From contig JBANSL010000016.1 in NCBI GenBank assembly GCA_037127255.1, positions 1,056,501 to 1,120,500 of the forward strand: a stretch of DNA of 64,000 nt, written 5' to 3'. A program made the position numbers and the translations under genes. This document shows, in pieces, positions 35,894 to 47,962 of this stretch; the stretch's first letter is position 1, and each line of letters starts with the position of its first letter. The DNA is from Persicaria tinctoria (taxonomy: Eukaryota > Streptophyta > Magnoliopsida > Caryophyllales > Polygonaceae). The notes beneath the pieces are model-generated. The model was not told the DNA's origin. It did no database searches and saw only the letters and a program-made list of their open reading frames with translations.

Positions 35894-38800
35894 ATGGATG
35901 ATGAGGCGAGAGAAGTGGAGATAGCTGAATCGGAACCTTCGCCTCCTCCAGCTGGTAATTTCAAGTTGTTTGATCAGCTGCATTTGCAAGAGTTTAAGGA
36001 CAAGTACGTTATCCGAGCTGCCGATTCTCCAGCCCAGGGCTTCTCCGTTGATCGCTCCCATGGTGGAATCGAACGCGTTAAGAGTTAGGATCTCTTCTAC
36101 TTTAATCGCCTAATTTTGTTAGCTTAATGTGTTCCTTTTTATGCTTTTGCTCTGTATTTTTGTTGTGCTAAAATTGGTGTATTGCCATCTGATTTGGTAT
36201 TTGCTGTTCAAATGAAAATTTGTGTGAGTTTGGTAGTTTGTTTGAAATGGAGAATTTGATAGCGGTGAAATATAGTCTTTTGTAGTATTGACTACATGAT
36301 TACAACCTCCATTTGATTTTGCAGTATAGATATGAAACCTAACAAAGATGCTGTCTGTTTGACATTTTGGCTATTAAGTGAATAAGGAGTTTGATGATAT
36401 CTTGTATGTTGCAGGTGATGATGGTCTTGAGAAGCCCGGCAAATCCTCGAAAATATGTGGTGTAGCTGGAACTATTAGATTGGTATCAGGTATCTCTAGA
36501 TGAAACTGTCCACAGTGCATTAATGTTTTGGAGTTTTATGTTTCTTTCTGGTAGGTAGCAATTAAGCCAAGATATAAGTAGGTGAATAATACAGTTGAAT
36601 CCTGTCCTTGCGAAACTCTTGAATTTGTGCACACTGTCAGGCACATTGAGCTGAAATGTTAAAATTACACCAATTTTGACACTGCATTTACCCACCATTT
36701 TTATTTTGTTTCCTTTTCCATGCGCAGGAACATATATACTGATCATAACTTCCAGTGAGCAAGTGGGAACTTATGTTGGTTTTCCTATCTTTCGAGTACA
36801 GTCTATGAGATTTTTGGCATGCAATCAAGCTTCACAGCCATTAACTGCTCAAGAAGTAAGTTTATGACTTCTCAGAGGTGCTATTTTCAAATGTGTTTAT
36901 TTTCCAAGAATTTTAAGCAGTTTATACTATTTTTGATCTCCATAGTAAATAACACCAGAGAAATTCTTTCTGCAGAAGAAGGCTGAGGCATACTTGAAGA
37001 ATTTGTTGAAAGTGGTGGAATCTACTCCTGGGTTGTATTATTCATATGAAACAGACACAACATTGAAGTATGCTCTTTTCTGGCATATGAATATGTATAT
37101 ATATGGGTTTAATACAACGCTGAGTGATTAATTAGGTTAGGATTCTGATGATGCGCTACTTATTATATGCTAACAGCTTGCAACGGCAGTCCAAGTTAAC
37201 AAACGATAGGATGAGCAAGCCAATTTGGAAACAGGTATGTTCACATAAATTACATGAATTGTAACTTTATAAATCACACTAACTTGTTAAAACCTCACAA
37301 GATAATTCTGGACATCATATTCAGGCAGATCCTCGATTTGTTTGGAACTTATACCTGTTAGAAGATCTTATTGAATGCAAGGTATGTGTTTCTTTTGAAT
37401 TAGGTTATTCATCTCATTTGTTTGACTGAGTGAGAAACCTCCTCACATATTTCACCTTGTGTTGTTACAGCTAGATGGGTTTATAATTCCATTGCTGCAA
37501 GGAAATATCCTCAACTGCATCGTTCCTTGTCAAGTTTGTCTTTTTAAGCATAATATGTGTTTTCCAAAGGCTTGCATGAGGATCCATTTTTTTGGTGGAC
37601 ATGATTAGACGTTGTACATTTATGAATCATGATTTCATATTGTATTTCTTAACAATACTTAAGCTTTCGATCTGTGGAACTAAGGCTGAAAGATTCACCT
37701 GCTACACTTACATTGATGTCAAGAAGATGCACAAGGCGATTAGGTGGTGATCTATTATTCTTGAGTAGTTTGATCTTTGACTAATTATTTTCTGCAGCAT
37801 TAAAATGCTTTATTACAATACAGGAACCAGAATGTGGAGAAGGGGAGCTAATCTAGAGGGTGACACTGCCAATTTTATTGAAACTGAGCAGTTGCTGGAA
37901 TTTAAAGGTTTTAGGTCCTCATTTTTGCAGGTAAGGCTAATCCTTGGGAGTCATCTAGACAACCTTTTCAGTTCACTATGATTTTCTGGTTTTATTTTCT
38001 ATTGATTGATAAGTGATCATTCATGAATGGCATACTCAATTTTGGTTTAGAAACTTCAATTTGTAGTAGTTTTCTAGATGACTCCCAAGTGAATGGCATA
38101 CTATATTTTTCATCCATGCACTGCACGGCGGAAAATAATTGTCAGGCTAATAATCATTCAGCATACCAATGCAAAGTTTGACTAGATGCATGTATAATTC
38201 CAGGTCAGAGGTTCAATTCCACTTCTCTGGGAGCAAATTGTGGACCTGAGCTACAAGCCACAGTTGAACATTATTGATCATGAGGATACAGTCTGTGATA
38301 ATCTTCTCCCCTTTTCTCCTTTCATTTATGGGATCAACCAAGTGATTATATTGTTATTTTTTCCCATCTTATAGTCCAGAGTTGTGGAACGCCATTTCCA
38401 TGATTTATCACAACGATATGGAGACATAATGGTACTCAGTTTAACCGACAAAGTAAGATTTCCCTTTTGTTAGGACTTTTACGATGGCTTATGTTTAGGA
38501 TAATTAAAATCCATGCACTGTTGATTCTCCAAGTTTGATTTTATTATCACATTCACTGTGTGATGCTAACTACCTCCATATTAATCAACTTATAGTCTTC
38601 AATCCACCTTAGATGTCATACTGTGGTATATTATGTTGTTCTGTTCGGAAGGCCAAATTTGATAAAAGTGGTACATGTGTTCTACTTGATTGTGTCAAAT
38701 GTTTTGCAAATAGATCCAGTATGTCAAAGTTCTGTTTTCTTGAACTTGTTATTTCTTGTCATGCAAGCCAAATGTGATGAAATATTAACTGCATTCTACA

Positions 38801-41234
38801 TTTAGTGAGTTATATTCTTATGTTTTCCTATATTTTGTCGATCTAGGATGGGGATGAAGGTCCGCTGGGTGCAGCATATGCCACTGAGATGGACAAGCTG
38901 CAACATGTGAGGTGATCTTCTTTTCATTGTTTGGTCTTTAGACATGCATTTGAATGACTTGTTGTCATATGATGAGATTGACGCGCGCTTTCAATTTTCT
39001 TTGTTACATATTCCAAGGATTTATCACACATTGATACTCTAGTATGTGGTTATTATATTCCGTATACTGTTCACAAATAGCATGGCATCCTTGCAAATAA
39101 GCTTCGTAATTGCATCCTCTATAATCTGTAGTGTGTCCAAGTAGTAGGTCAGTCTTATGCATCAGTGTTGCAATTATAACTGCTAAACAGCAGATGGAAT
39201 GAGGCATAACATGAGGTTCAAGACCACCAAACTCACCAAGCCTCTTGGGGACTGGTTTGTCTGTCTAGTATCTTCAAGCTCATCTCCAGTCTAGCATCTG
39301 AACAGCAAGCAACTTATTTTGGTTTGACCTGGAATTTCATAAATTATTGGCTAGTTTATTCTGGATCATCCCCGCATAATGAAATAAGCTGGAACATTGA
39401 GTTTGACACTAAGATTGTTCGTGTGAATATGTTGAGAATGGACCTAATTTTTGTTTGTGCTCTTTCTTGCTATTAATGCAGATATGTGGCATTCGATTTT
39501 CACCACCATTGTGGCAGCTCCAATTTTGATAACCTGCAAATTCTTTATGATGAAATATCAGAGGATTTTGAGAAGCAAGGGTAATCAAGATGTATATGCA
39601 ATTCATAACACCTTCTCTTTCTTCCTTATCACCTGTCACCATTTCCAAGCAAAACATGAGAATGATGTTTCACAGGGCAGGTATTCCATTATATTGGTTT
39701 TAATCATTTTTCTTTTAGCACTGCAGATACTTCCTAACGGATGATGAAGGGAATTTGTTGGAAGAACAAAAGGGAGTTATCAGATCTAACTGCATTGACT
39801 GTCTTGATCGAACTAATGTTACCCAGGTCTTCAGAAGCTTGCTCTTTATATTCTACCAACTCCCGAACTTGTCTTCTTACCCTCTGATTGTTTGTTCAAA
39901 TCATTTGTCATAATAATTCAGCCTATTTTCTCATGCCATTGTTTCTGAGGATCATCTCTTTGTCCACTTGCAGAGTTTTCTGGGTCAAAAATCTTTAAAT
40001 TTACAGCTGCAAAGGATTGGTGTTTTTTCATCCACTGATTGCATTTCCCAGCTGGGTGAAGAATATGACAAATTCAAAATCGGTTGGTGATCCGTTTTCT
40101 AGCTCAGCTTCTTCCTCCACTTGCCCGCATGATTTCAAAAATCAATTTCTGTCATTGTAGTGTGGGTTGAACATGGGGATGCGATAAGCCTTGAATATGC
40201 TGGCACACACGCCCTCAAGCGTGACCTAGTTAGGTATATTACTTTTGGATATCTTCTTTTTGCAATCCGTTTCAATTTACTTCTTCTTGTCTTGCAAGTA
40301 TTGAGCTTGTGACAACGCAGATATGGAAAGCGAACATTTGGAGGATTCATTGCTGATGGAATGAGTGCTCTTTCAAGATACTATCTGAATAATTTCCAAG
40401 ACGGAGTCAGACAGGCAAGCTTTATTTGCACTTCATTGTTAACTGAGATAACTTGTCTGCTGACATATCTGCTTTTGTCACCGTTCCACAGGATGCAATC
40501 GATCTTGTAAGTGGCCGGTATTCCATTAGCAGAGGCAGTCCTACCTCCCTTCAGCTTAGTGGTCCTGATCCCTTTTCTGTAAGTTGTAGCTGTCTGATTA
40601 CTTGCTTGCAAAACATCTCCCTGATGATCTCGGCTGCGCATTACCATTTCTATTGACCCAGTATGCTTAATCCCTTATCCTCGCCTCAAAAAACAATAGG
40701 CGATAACAATAGCAAAGCTGCAAAACATCTCCATGTATATAATTTGAGCGTTGAAGTGCCTTACTGCCTTGTATTAGTCATAGCTGTCTTGTAGGATATT
40801 ATGATTTATAGGCTGGGTGAAAATCCTGCCTTTTGAGCAGTGAAGTTGTAACTCAAGGAATAATTATTCGGCTTATAAGGAACTCTTCAAGCTTAGTTGC
40901 GACTTCGAATGTCAAAAGACTTATTTTCCCTTGTGTTCTTGACTGCAGTATCTCCCAGTGGCATCAGCTTTGCTGATCGGAGGCATAACTCTCACATCCT
41001 TGTCATTAAACCAAGGTATAGCACCAGCAACTGGGTTTCGAACATATATCATTCCGTGTTTCATCATATACCAAACTGAAACTAGGTTTCTTGCTTGATA
41101 TGGCAGCTGCGCGAAACTCACAACAGGTTGTTACATCGGTTATCTGGGCTGGATTGACTGCTGGACTGATTGCACTCGTCAAATCAAACGGCCGGCAGCT
41201 CTGTTCCAGGCCACGTCTGTGTAGCCTCCGGTAA
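35894..41234 (+). CDS. SAC8: SAC domain phosphoinositide phosphatase, SAC8 type
   Basis: Removes phosphate from phosphoinositides such as PI4P at ER/Golgi-side membranes (family knowledge). Exons: 35894-36083, 36415-36489, 36728-36855, 36976-37067, 37177-37234, 37325-37381, 37471-37504, 37663-37743, 37824-37930, 38204-38290, 38375-38452, 38847-38911, 39482-39580, 39727-39826, 39974-40082, 40161-40233, 40321-40414, 40492-40578, 40949-41015, 41107-41234. They close in frame to 602 aa, against about 590 in Arabidopsis. Key parts: [12 protein letters not shown] at the start, [26 protein letters not shown], and the CX5R catalytic motif in [11 protein letters not shown] (Cys406-Arg412). Two C-terminal membrane segments (about 541-558 and 566-583) identify the SAC6/7/8 class. 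Intron 7 is not GT-AG: it starts ATATCC and looks U12-type. Intron 17 is GC-AG. Confidence 0.93.
37505..37662 (+). other. Probable U12-type (minor spliceosome) intron in SAC8
   Basis: The donor reads GGAA|ATATCCTC, one base off the U12 consensus ATATCCTT. TTCTTAAC (37646-37653) is one base off the U12 branch-site consensus. The only 3' junction that keeps the frame is ...ATACTTAA|GCTTTC, 10 bases past the branch adenosine; it gives Gln-Gly-Ser-Phe, as SAC8 proteins have at this place. So the termini are AT and AA. No GT donor nearby keeps the frame with an AG acceptor. Confidence 0.75.
37943..38089. repeat. Perfect 17-bp inverted repeat in SAC8 intron 9
   Basis: CTTGGGAGTCATCTAGA (37943-37959) recurs inverted at 38073-38089, with a 113-base loop. 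The word GAATGGCATACT also occurs twice nearby. It could be a MITE remnant or a hairpin. Confidence 0.7.
40415..40491 (+). other. GC-AG intron in SAC8
   Basis: The exon ends CAG and the intron begins GCAAGC, the usual context of the rare GC donor; the acceptor is TTCCACAG. The frame closes only at this donor. Confidence 0.8.
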
Positions 41235-41622
41235 TTCGTATATCTCTCATTTGCTTGACATCTCCAAGCACGTCATGATGAGCCACGCGGAAAGTTCCTC
41301 GGCCAGGATGCAGAACATTCCCGGTGCACTTAACATCCCGAAAACTACTTTTCTACTTGATGGAGGATATGTCTCCCATGGGGTGGGAAACAAATGTTGT
41401 AATGCTTATGAGAGAGGAGTGTATTAGCTCTCTAGTTGCTGAATTAGTTACTATAGGAAATGAAATAACGTCAGAACCCATTGGTTGAACACTCGCAAGT
41501 CGCAAACTACATTAGATGGCAATACGATACCTACTCACTGATATTGACAAGAACAACTGCAATTCTATCTTAAGCTCATACGCAGTTCTAATGCTAACAC
41601 CTTAGACAATTCATTCCCTTAA

Positions 41623-42360
41623 CTACCGATCTGGAGACAAAATGTACGTTGTTGTTATGTTCCGCCCGTCTAGGTATGTGTACGAATATGCATCTTCATT
41701 CAGCTCGTGTACATAGAATCTCTGAGCTTTTGGCTGATGAAAATGACTCAGCTCATTTTCCAGAGGGAACCTCCGCTGATCCAACTTGGAAAACACCTGC
41801 GAAATTCAACAAGTTGTCTTGACAACACATCCATTACGAAGATATTTCATGTTGATAGAGAAACGGTAAGTGTTGTTTGGTTGAAAACTATGGAAACGGA
41901 AGGGGGAGGGCACTTGGATAGTATAACTATACTAGATCCATCTCCTCACTCCTTCTGTTTCATACTTTTAAACCAAACCAAATCAAGTAAGAAACCATCA
42001 ATCACTGCAACAACTATTGTACATAAAAGAGATTGAAAAATTACCACTTTTCCATCCAGATACACTTCAAAAGCTCCAGTATGTAGTACTATGGGCATGA
42101 GAAGTGCTCGGAACGCCAAAATAGCATAGATGATGTACATTTTAGCAGCACTCATCTGATAAAACCACGGGGGTGGTGTGATTCCCATCTTTGGGAAATT
42201 TCGATCACCTACAGCTACCGATCCAATAGCTCCTACACAGACAATAAGGACCATTTCTCGCACTACACGCCTCCAGGGTGGATATGGATAATTCACATGA
42301 ACCACATCAATCCCTGGGAATTGTGTTTTCAGCATTTTTTCCGCTCCAAATGCTTGTCTC
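41623..42360 (-). pseudogene. SelT-like (Rdx family) protein, C-terminal exons only
   Basis: Two minus-strand exons, 42045-42360 and 41623-41796, encode the C-terminal part of a selenoprotein T-like thioredoxin-fold protein of the ER. Recognisable parts are KMLKTQFPGIDVV, FPKMGITPPPWFYQ, TGAFEVYLDGKV, then VFSKLDQRRFPLENEL and an unusual 36-residue tail. Plant SelT proteins carry a redox CxxC just upstream, in an exon ending ...SCSYR. The acceptor at 42361 (CTCTCAG) and one-base phase fit a missing exon of that kind, but I found none up to 46.8 kb on this strand. A retroelement-like locus starts about 1.2 kb upstream. Either the first exon lies beyond a long intron or the gene is 5'-truncated. 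The frame itself is intact. Confidence 0.6.
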
Positions 42361-42399
42361 CTGAGAGAATTGCAAGATACAAACGACAGTTGGAAGAAG

Positions 42400-43200
42400 A
42401 CCACATATAGCGTATATTTATGTGTAACATAAACGAAAACTTCAGAACCAAAACAATCTCATACTTGTTATTTGTTTACTGCCTAGGCATCAATGGATTT
42501 GAGGGTTTTTTTACTCTCACTAATGTTTCTCAACAAACTACAGAAAAAGGTCAATCTAACATTCCAGAAATGTTGGTGAGTTCAAGCATAGACAAAATCT
42601 ATGATCTTTTCCTGTTTTCTCATCGTCAAATTATTAGCTCATTTTAGCGCAGCTAAAAGCAGGAGTAACCTCCCACCAAATATCATCGTTTCCTGTTGTT
42701 CGAAACTCTCATAAGCAAAGCATATCAAGTTATCAACCACTAGGCTTCCTCTTATTCCTAACTTGGAAACAATTTTTCACATTCTAAATGGTACATTTTT
42801 ATTACATACCTTCTTCGTTAAATATGCAGCAATGATTTAACATGTAAGTATAATATTCGAGTTGTTAATGCTTAGAATGTAATATTTGAGTTGTTAATGC
42901 TTAAAATGTGGAGTTTTTTTGAGGTTGTTTAATTGATCCAGGATGTGGTTCATATATCAATCAAATTCTCCTATTTCAGAGATACAAGTCACAAAATTTA
43001 GCTACAAAAAGCCCTAAATGACCTCACTTGTATAGTTGCATTAGCAAAATAACCCGAGGAGCCTGTCATATTACCAAATGACTGCTATAAATAAGCACAT
43101 CAAGGCCTGTTTAACAAACCGAATTTAAAGGGGGAGAGTCAGCTTTGCAAAGAACCCAACTTTAATCTAGGTCGGCAAGACACCAGTTGATTCAAACACA
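42400..43200. other. Intergenic or intron upstream of the SelT-like exons
   Basis: I searched this stretch on the minus strand for an exon ending in a CxxC motif and found none. A 21-base phrase (ATTCGAGTTGTTAATGCTTA-like) is repeated near 42856 and 42884. Nothing else is supported. Confidence 0.5.
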
Positions 43201-43519
43201 AACAAAGCAAGATTAATCATTAAGGGCTTGTTTGGTGGAGCTTTTTAAATCAGTTCAGGAAAGCTTTTCATACCAAAAAGATTTTACTAATCTTTACAAG
43301 CCGTACTCCAATTGCTATAGAACCCTAAAACGCAAATTATGAACTCACAAGCTCAAGCTAGCAAGGAGAAGATCCCAATGCAATCAATCAATCCAATCTT
43401 GCATAAACAACCAAGGGATGCGACAATTCAATCAAAAAGCAAAGCATCAAACTCGCAATTACAACTAAGGGTATATTATATACTAATACCCAATATTATC
43501 TATAACCTTATACATGACA

Positions 43520-45575
43520 ATACATACCCCTTATAAAAGCTTTGTCCTCAAAGCTTACGGAAACTTCACAAAATTGTAACTACTAAAAAAATTAAAAAAA
43601 TCCCTAAGAAATATAGCCCATGATCATGTCAACAATGCACAAGTCCACTTACTTGTAACCTACTGTCAAAATAGAAATGCAAAATCCATATGAATATTTT
43701 GAACCCAAACCTTGCAGGCCATCATCACCACTCCACAGTTGTCCACCAAATGAAAATGAGGATGCTCCTCTGATCTCTAATGCCCTATTTGAGCCTCGGG
43801 TACACCCAACAATTTAGTCTCAGTTGCCACTGGTTCATAACCTTCCACAAGTTACTGAGTTGTCCAATGTTTTAAGTTGATGCAATGTTTTAAGTTGATT
43901 GCATCAACTTTCCTCCTTGTCAAATTGCCCCAAAGAAAGTCCCAATATACCCTATACATGCTCTCTAGTAGCTTCAAACTAAGCACACATGTCCAGCAAC
44001 ACGTACTTGGAGTAACACCACAAGCAACCAACAGAGTAACTTCAAAATTTACCGCCACAACTTCAGAATTAAGCACACGTCTGAACTGATGCAACCTTTC
44101 TAGCAATTTGCCATTAACTTGCCAACATCGATACCCATTACACTTGCCAACAGCATCACATATTGCATCTTGACACTTCCCACATCACATTATACAGCTG
44201 CATTTGTAGCCCAAGACGATCCTTGCATACAACCACAACTTGATAGGTATGTAACTTTACCTCTGTCAAAAGGAAATGAGTTGTCTCCCTTCTTCCTGAA
44301 CTCAATATCATTGCAATCTAGTGCAAATTCATAAGCCATGGCAAGAAATCCACCCGGATCAAACACTAAAATACCCGGCAGACCCAATGGATTGAAGTAA
44401 TGAGCAAGCAAATGTGGGAATTCATCACCCTGACTAATCACCCCCTCCCATTGACAATTGTCATTAGCTTTTATCCTACTAAGATAGTCCCAATCGCTAT
44501 CACCTCCAGGGTAAAAAACAACAGCACATGAATTGCCATCTACCGTATGCATTTCTACAAATACCTTGTATGCACTATCTAAACACTGAATTGAATTCCA
44601 CAAGCAAACAGGCCTGCCCATTTTCTTAGAATTGGAAATCCTAATTTCAATCCATTCGATCAAAAGCACAAGCAATTTCTTCAATCCCTCGACTGCACTA
44701 CAATATACCATGACCTCACAAGGATGGGAAGTTACCTTGGAACGCCGGAATTGAATTTGAAGATCTTTCTGACAATTGATGAGGTGCCGATTCGAGTTTG
44801 TGATCGGCTCGTCTCGCACAAACTCAGATTCATCCTCAATAACCCGATATGGCTTTGTCATAAAAGACTTTGGGTGCATCTCAAGCCTTCGATCGATTAC
44901 ACGCTAAGATTCGTCCTCAAACTCCGGGTGCATCTCGAGCTTTCGATCGGCATTCTCTGGTGAATCTCCAATCTGGTTTGAAGACTCGATTTCTTGACTC
45001 AGTTCTTCGAATTTCTGGACGCCGATTTCTTGTTCCACAGAATCTTCGACAATCTGCGGGGACGAGGACGAGGCTACTTCTTGAATTCCTTCCACAACGG
45101 CATCGCAAGGGAAACTGATTGGAGGCATGCCCATCGTCCTTCGGAGTTCATTGATTGTCTTGTAAAAGCGGTGATCCCTTTCTTGGTCTGCGATTTGGCG
45201 TTCGACCCGCAACCGTTCATCCGCGATTCGTTGTACATCCCATTTTCGTTGTCGCACTTCCCACTTACGCTGGTTTTCTATCATGAAATGCTCACTGTCT
45301 TCTTCTAGTCGTTGACACCAATCCTCAGTCGCCATTGTTGTTGTTCTTGAGGGGGGGGGGGGGGAATTCAGGAAATTTCGAATTCGAGGGAGATGATTTC
45401 GAATCCATCCTGCTCTAGATACCAATTTGTCATGATCCAAACTGGATTAAGCCATGAATATGTGGAATTGAAAGGAAATGGTAGAGATTCAGGAAATTTC
45501 GAATTCGAGGGAGATGATTTCGAATCCAACCTGCTCTAGATACCAATTTGTTATGATCCAAACTGGATTAATCAG
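43520..45575 (-). mobile_element. Retroelement-like locus with a broken 382-codon ORF
   Basis: On the minus strand a PBS-like word, TTGGTATCTAGAGC, occurs twice in an 85-bp leader that is tandemly copied (45365-45449 and 45487-45571). After a 14-base G run (45351-45364) an ORF opens at 45335 (MATEDWCQRLEEDSEH). It runs in one frame to 44190, interrupted by a single TAG at 44904-44906. The N-terminal part is a charged coiled coil; the C-terminal part includes WDYLSRIKANDNCQWEGVI. I recognise no gag, protease or polymerase. A polypurine-like AAGGGG stands near 43535. No LTR pair was matched, so the class (LARD-like or captured gene) is open. Confidence 0.5.
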
Positions 45576-46850
45576 GACAGAAGTAAACTTAAAGAGAAAA
45601 AATATTTGGACGGGATATGTTCGTGTTTTGCATAATCAATCAAGACAGAAGAATTATTGTGTAACAAAAACAAAGTAAACTTAAGAGAAAAAATAAAAGT
45701 AAACTTATGTTATGAGAAAAAATAAAAGTAAACTTGAGAGAAAAAAAACCGTCTAGTACAACTGCTATGCATTTTATGTCTAAACTATACACTTTGAATT
45801 TGGACTCGTTGAATAAAAGATTTTCAAAAATCAAAATCTAGATTGATTTTGGTTTATGAAAACATATTTGTGATTTAAAGATATAAATTATGATAGGAGA
45901 TACCAAATTAGTAAGTCTATTTTATATCAGTCAACAAATGTAACATGGATGTGGTGATTATGATACCAAATTCAATCCCTTTTACCCCTAATTATGTAAT
46001 CCTATGAAAACATTTACATATCCAAATGGTATTAACTTAATTCAAGTTCAACGTGAGTTGAAAGGTAGTGACTACTTAACACGACTTAATGTTCTACTTC
46101 AACCAGACAAGCATGAGCTTCAAAGTCATCCATTTCAACTGCACCGTCCAAATTACTATCAAGAGAATGGTATAAATTCCGAAATGAACAGCACTTGTAC
46201 TTGTAACATTGGAATTAGCGGTGATCCGGAATTCGAACCGAGACTTTTGAGTACTACCCACAAGTTCTTTCCAGTTGAATCATTTCGGAATAGTTCACAA
46301 CTTTTCAATTTGCAAACACAGATATCTCACATCGATTATAAATAAAGTCTAATCTTAGTAGATAAGTTGGTGGGCTAGTCATTTTATTGTTGATTGGGTA
46401 CTTAGATTTGTAACTAGACTGTTGTAACAGATGAGTTTTAATAAAAAAAAATAGTGCTATAATAGGTATTCATGTCTTGATTTGCGATATAAGTTTAGTA
46501 TGTCTGATGACTTGCCACTTTGACTTTTCCAATTCGAATGCTTCGCAAACTAATATTCGAATTCGTATATGGTTGATTAATAGCCCAGAAATCTCCACGC
46601 CATGAAAAAATAAATAATAAAAAAAGCATTAATTTGGTGATTTGGTTGGGGGTACTTTAAAGAATAAGAAGCCAAGTCCTGATTTGTAGTGTGAACCCAT
46701 TGACTAAAACCACACACCAATTCCTGTACAACACAAGTTGCACAATTGTTCACATTGCCCACAAACCAAAACCCCCAAATCTGATTTATATTTGTCAGAA
46801 ACACTTAAAACAATCACTTCCCCCAAATACACTTAGCATTTTTTTCCTCC
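45576..46850. other. Intergenic, with local repeats and promoter of the next gene
   Basis: 45584-45748 has about four copies of AAGTAAACTTAAGAGAAAAAA-like units. 46215-46310 is a copy of a dispersed repeat (TACTACCCACAAG, GAATTCGAACCGAGAC). A 113-codon frame at 46004-46345 overlaps that repeat and is not supported as a gene. The last ~150 bp should hold the promoter of the gene at 46858. Confidence 0.5.
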
Positions 46851-46857
46851 TCCAAGA

Positions 46858-47962
46858 ATGAGAGGCTCTAAAGAGAAGAACCTCGTGATCAGTACAAGCA
46901 CAAGTAGCTCCGGTTGCTTCAGCTCCATCCTCCGACGCCTCGCTTGCGGTGGCAGCCTCACTCCGCCTACGCTGTCCGATCACCAGCGTCGCAATCTTAT
47001 CTTGCCCGGCTTCAATTCCAATGGGTGCATTCACCCTGACCCCAATGTAGTACCAAAACATGAGCCCACCTCCTCGAGTTCAGATTTTCTTGACCATGAT
47101 AACCCCGCGCAACCAGGGCTGGTTGCGCGGTTAATGGGCCTAGAGTCCATGCCCATCGGCTCTGATACCACCTGTTCGAAAGATTCAATCATGAATCTTA
47201 GAAGCAAGTCATTGAACTCTCTCCATTGGTACATTTTCCCTGACACTTTCTTGGATCATGTTAACCCTTCACCTTGCCATCGCCGCTCTCAAACATCATC
47301 TTCGGTGCTATGCGTTGAGCCCTCGCCTTCAAGGCTGAAGGTTGAGCCACATTCTTGCATTGTAGAAGACAATGTGGTGCAAAAACCCGAGAAAAGAAGG
47401 AGAAATGGTGAATCATCGAAGCGGAAGAAGGTTGATGATCGAAATGCGAAGGTGAGTGACGATCATAGCACCCGAAAACGCTTCATTCAAAAGGCCGAAT
47501 CGACTCATTCAAGGAAGGAGATCATCAAGTACAAACCAAGGAAGGATAAGAGATATGCCTTGAAGCTCAAAGTAGATGAAAGGCGTACTAGAACTCGCGT
47601 TTCGGCTTTCGATCATCGCAATGAGTCTTCCAAAGGTGAGTTCCTTGATTTCTTCGAGTTTTAAGCACATTTTTGTTCCAATTGCTCATGAATTGGTGTT
47701 GCCAACAGAGGATTCAGCGCGACGAAGGAGAAGGTCATCAAGAAAGAAATCGACGGAGAAGTTGTGCAGGAGAACACGAAAGGAGACCGGAGATTGCTCG
47801 GAGTGGAAGGCTCAAATGAGCAGATTGGCAGAAGAGTATGTAAGAGGCGCTGAGTGGATCGATTTCGACGAAAATGTGAAGGAATTGGGTGTGGTTTTTG
47901 CAGGAGAGATGTTGGAAGTTTTGATCAATCAGTTCATTGATGAATTGATTGGTAGAGTATAG
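46858..47962 (+). CDS. VARLMGL-motif protein (DUF3741, TRM/LONGIFOLIA-like)
   Basis: Two exons, 46858-47635 and 47709-47962, joined by a 73-bp intron, give 343 aa. The N terminus has CFSSILRRLACGGS. The DUF3741 signature GLVARLMGLESMP is at about residues 87-99. The middle (about 175-260) is strongly basic with runs of Arg/Lys (KRRRNGESSKRKK, KPRKDKR) and fits a nuclear or microtubule-binding region. The C terminus has a conserved-looking acidic segment, EWIDFDENVKELGVVFAGEMLE, ending FIDELIGRV. In TRM proteins the VARLMGL motif is one of several short motifs linked to microtubule arrays and cell elongation. This protein is short for TRM members; its exact subgroup and role are not clear. Confidence 0.85.

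Noticed and set aside
43339..44334. Several 65-84-codon frames between the SelT-like exons and the retroelement ORF
   Set aside because: Composition is repeat-like and frames on both strands overlap without domain content.
46004..46345. 113-codon plus-strand frame
   Set aside because: Its second half is a dispersed repeat and the first half shows no recognisable protein features.
46577..46804. Minus-strand frame with NNCATCVVQE, considered as the missing SelT CxxC exon
   Set aside because: The residues after CATC do not match the SelT SCSYRG context, there is no fitting donor of the right phase, and it lies in the promoter of the next gene.
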